A stretch of DNA of 64,000 nucleotides from Micromonospora sp. LH3U1 (GTDB lineage Bacteria; Actinomycetota; Actinomycetes; Mycobacteriales; Micromonosporaceae): contig NZ_CP116936.1 in assembly GCF_028475105.1 (NCBI RefSeq), forward strand, positions 2,108,001-2,172,000. The letters run 5' to 3'. Positions 62,519 through 64,000 of the stretch are shown piece by piece. The stretch's first letter is position 1; each line of letters starts with the position of its first letter. The translations under genes and the position numbers were made by a program. The notes below the pieces were generated by a model. It ran no database searches. It was given only the letters and a program-made list of their open reading frames with translations, and was not told where the DNA came from.

Positions 62519-63550
62519 TCAGGCGGCCAGGATGTCGCGGACCATGGGGATCACCTTGGAGCCGTACAGTTCCACGGCACGCATCCGGGCGCTCACCGGT
62601 TGCGCTCCGGCCGAGTAGATGAGGTCGAACCGACCGACGCCGAGGCTGCGGATCGCGCGGGCCATCCGCCGGGCCACGGTCTCCGGTGAGCCGATGTAGA
62701 GCGAGCCGTTCTCCACCTCGGAGTCGAACTCCTGGCGGCGGATCGGGGGCCAGCCCCGCAGTGCGCCGATCCGGTTGCGCATGACGCGGTAGTGCGGCCA
62801 GTACACCTCCTTGGCCTCCTCGTCGGTGTCGGCGATGAAGCCGGGCGAGTGCATCCCGACCGGGTGCGCGGTCGTACCGAGCTGCTCGGCGGCCCTCCGA
62901 TAGAGGTCCATGTAGGGCGCGAAGCGCTCGGGCGCGCCGCCGATGATGGCGAGCATGAGCGGAAGGCCGTACTGGGCGGTGCGGACGACCGACTGCGGTG
63001 AGCCACCCACGCCGACCCAGGTGCTCAGGTGACCCGACTCCGTCTTGGGGAAGACGTCGGCGTTCTCCAGTGGGGCACGCAGGGTGCCGCTCCAGGTGAC
63101 CGGCTTCTCGTCGAGCAACTTCACGAACAGCTCGATCTTCTCCTCGAACAGCGTGTCGTAGTCACGCAGGTCGTAGCCGAAGAGGGGGAACGACTCGGTG
63201 AACGAGCCGCGACCGAGGATGACCTCGGCCCGACCGTTCGACAGCGCGTCCACGGTGGCGAAGCGCTGGAACACCCGGACCGGGTCGTCCGAACTCAGCA
63301 CCGTCACGCCGGAGGCCAGCCGGATCCGCGACGTACGGGTGGCGATGCCGGCCAGCACCGTCTCCGGCGTCGACACCGAGTACTCCGGCCGGTGGTGCTC
63401 GCCTAGGGCGATGACGTCGACGCCGAGCTGGTCGGCGAGCACCGCCTCGTCGACGACCTGCCGGATCGCGGCGGCGTGGGAAACGAGCTTGCCGGCATCG
63501 TCCTCCGGTACGTCGCCGAACGTGTCGAGGCCGAACAAGAGGTCAGACAT
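62519..63550 (-). CDS. Luciferase-like (LLM class) flavin/F420-dependent oxidoreductase
   Basis: 343 aa from the ATG at 63548-63550 (MSDLLFGLDTFGDVPEDDAG). LLM TIM-barrel signatures: QLGVDVIALGEHHRPEYSVS, FQRFATVDALSNGRAEVILG, STWVGVGGSPQSVVRTAQYG, and DRxEYVIGSPETVA-like YIGSPETVARRM. Its start overlaps the preceding gene's stop by 8 bp, so the two LLM genes are an operon. 45 bp upstream of the F420 reductase gene. Substrate unknown. Confidence 0.9.
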   Translation of the reverse strand: MSDLLFGLDTFGDVPEDDAGKLVSHAAAIRQVVDEAVLADQLGVDVIALGEHHRPEYSVSTPETVLAGIATRTSRIRLASGVTVLSSDDPVRVFQRFATVDALSNGRAEVILGRGSFTESFPLFGYDLRDYDTLFEEKIELFVKLLDEKPVTWSGTLRAPLENADVFPKTESGHLSTWVGVGGSPQSVVRTAQYGLPLMLAIIGGAPERFAPYMDLYRRAAEQLGTTAHPVGMHSPGFIADTDEEAKEVYWPHYRVMRNRIGALRGWPPIRRQEFDSEVENGSLYIGSPETVARRMARAIRSLGVGRFDLIYSAGAQPVSARMRAVELYGSKVIPMVRDILAA

Positions 63551-64000
63551 GGGTGGGCTCCTTCGCCAGCAGCTCCCGGACCCGCGGCGCGACCTCACTG
63601 CCCAGCAGTTCGATGGTGCGCGCGCGTGCCTCGCGGGGCAGGTGCATGATGTCGTACTTCAGGTCGAAGCGGTTCAGCCGCAGGTCGCGGGCGACCGTGG
63701 CGATCTTCTGCGCCACCGTCTCGGGTGACCCGACGAAGAGCGCCCCGTGGTCGATTTCGGCCTCGTAGCGTGTGCGGTCCGGTTTGTAGAAGCCGCGTTC
63801 CTCGGCGAGCGCCGCCACGACCGGCTGCCAGTATCGCCACCACGTCTCCACCGCCTCCTCGTCGGTGTCTGCGACAAGGCCGAGAGAGTGCTGCCCGATT
63901 GGCTGCGGGGTATGCCCGAACTGTTCGAGCGCCTTGGTGTAGAGCTCGACGTGGCCGGCGAACCGCTGGGGTCGCCCGCCGATGATCGCGAGCATGAGCG
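63543..64000 (-). CDS. LLM class flavin/F420-dependent oxidoreductase, C-terminal part (continues past window edge)
   Basis: Visible part begins MLAIIGGRPQRFAGHVELYT and ends RVRELLAKEPTHV. It is the C-terminal ~150 residues of a second LLM enzyme, similar to the downstream paralogue (same LAIIGG...RFA, IGxHSxG, TDEEA, GSPETVA landmarks). The MLAIIGG Met is internal in the paralogue, so the real start lies beyond base 64000. Confidence 0.87.
   Translation of the reverse strand, partial: LMLAIIGGRPQRFAGHVELYTKALEQFGHTPQPIGQHSLGLVADTDEEAVETWWRYWQPVVAALAEERGFYKPDRTRYEAEIDHGALFVGSPETVAQKIATVARDLRLNRFDLKYDIMHLPREARARTIELLGSEVAPRVRELLAKEPTHV

Overview
The window looks like chromosome from a high-GC actinomycete, most likely Micromonospora or a close Micromonosporaceae relative. 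Evidence: strong G/C preference at third codon positions, many GTG starts, Actinobacteria-type families (SigE-family sigma factor, PaaX, F420-dependent reductase, Ni-SOD), and many secreted enzymes carrying ricin-type CBM13 modules. No tRNA, rRNA, CRISPR array, transposase or phage gene was recognised. Most of the window is a plant-polysaccharide utilisation region.

Layout. (1) 1-9.2 kb, housekeeping/accessory: 3' end of a carbohydrate-active enzyme, HAD hydrolase, SigE-family sigma factor with a translationally coupled membrane protein, VOC protein, integral membrane protein, a broken SRPBCC gene, MscS channel, methyltransferase, alpha/beta hydrolase. (2) 9.3-20.6 kb, arabinan/arabinoxylan locus: two GH54 arabinofuranosidases, a GH39-type enzyme, an (alpha/alpha)6 glycosidase and a sugar ABC transporter around a LacI regulator; the palindrome CGAATCGATTCG (core GAATCGATTC) recurs at three control points. 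(3) 20.7-26.7 kb, xylan enzymes: CE1 esterase-CBM2, PaaX regulator, GH10 xylanase-CBM13, CBM13-CE1 esterase. (4) 26.8-35.7 kb: GntR regulator, sugar ABC transporter, then an enolase-superfamily dehydratase, Zn-alcohol dehydrogenase, SDR, lactonase-type amidohydrolase and aldo/keto reductase. This is a nearly complete oxidative (non-phosphorylative) route for a 6-deoxyhexose or similar sugar, L-fucose being the best guess. (5) 35.8-48 kb: giant secreted ThuA/PQQ-dehydrogenase/PKD/CBM13 protein, ribose-class ABC transporter, ketose-3-epimerase-like protein, and a secreted beta-helix-CBM13 enzyme resembling GH141. (6) 48-56.4 kb: second LacI regulon with operator GCTAAA-N4-TTTAGC at three sites, controlling a GH32-like glycosidase, an ABC importer with a family VIII esterase, and a secreted esterase. 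(7) 56.8-64 kb: PL1 pectate lyase, Ni superoxide dismutase, HAD phosphatase, unusual inositol-monophosphatase homologue, DUF1801 protein, decayed gene remnants, F420-dependent reductase and two luciferase-like monooxygenases, the last running off the edge.

How it works together (inference): secreted, CBM-tethered hydrolases and esterases trim arabinoxylan, arabinan and pectin side chains; four importers take up the products (three lack their own ATPase and probably share an MsiK-type one encoded elsewhere); local LacI/GntR/PaaX regulators sense the sugars; cytoplasmic enzymes finish breakdown. The observations I rate highest are the two LacI operator sets, the deoxysugar pathway whose dehydratase seems to lack the His/Asp base, the mosaic xylanase, and a 59-bp element that appears to have split an overlapping ABC gene junction.
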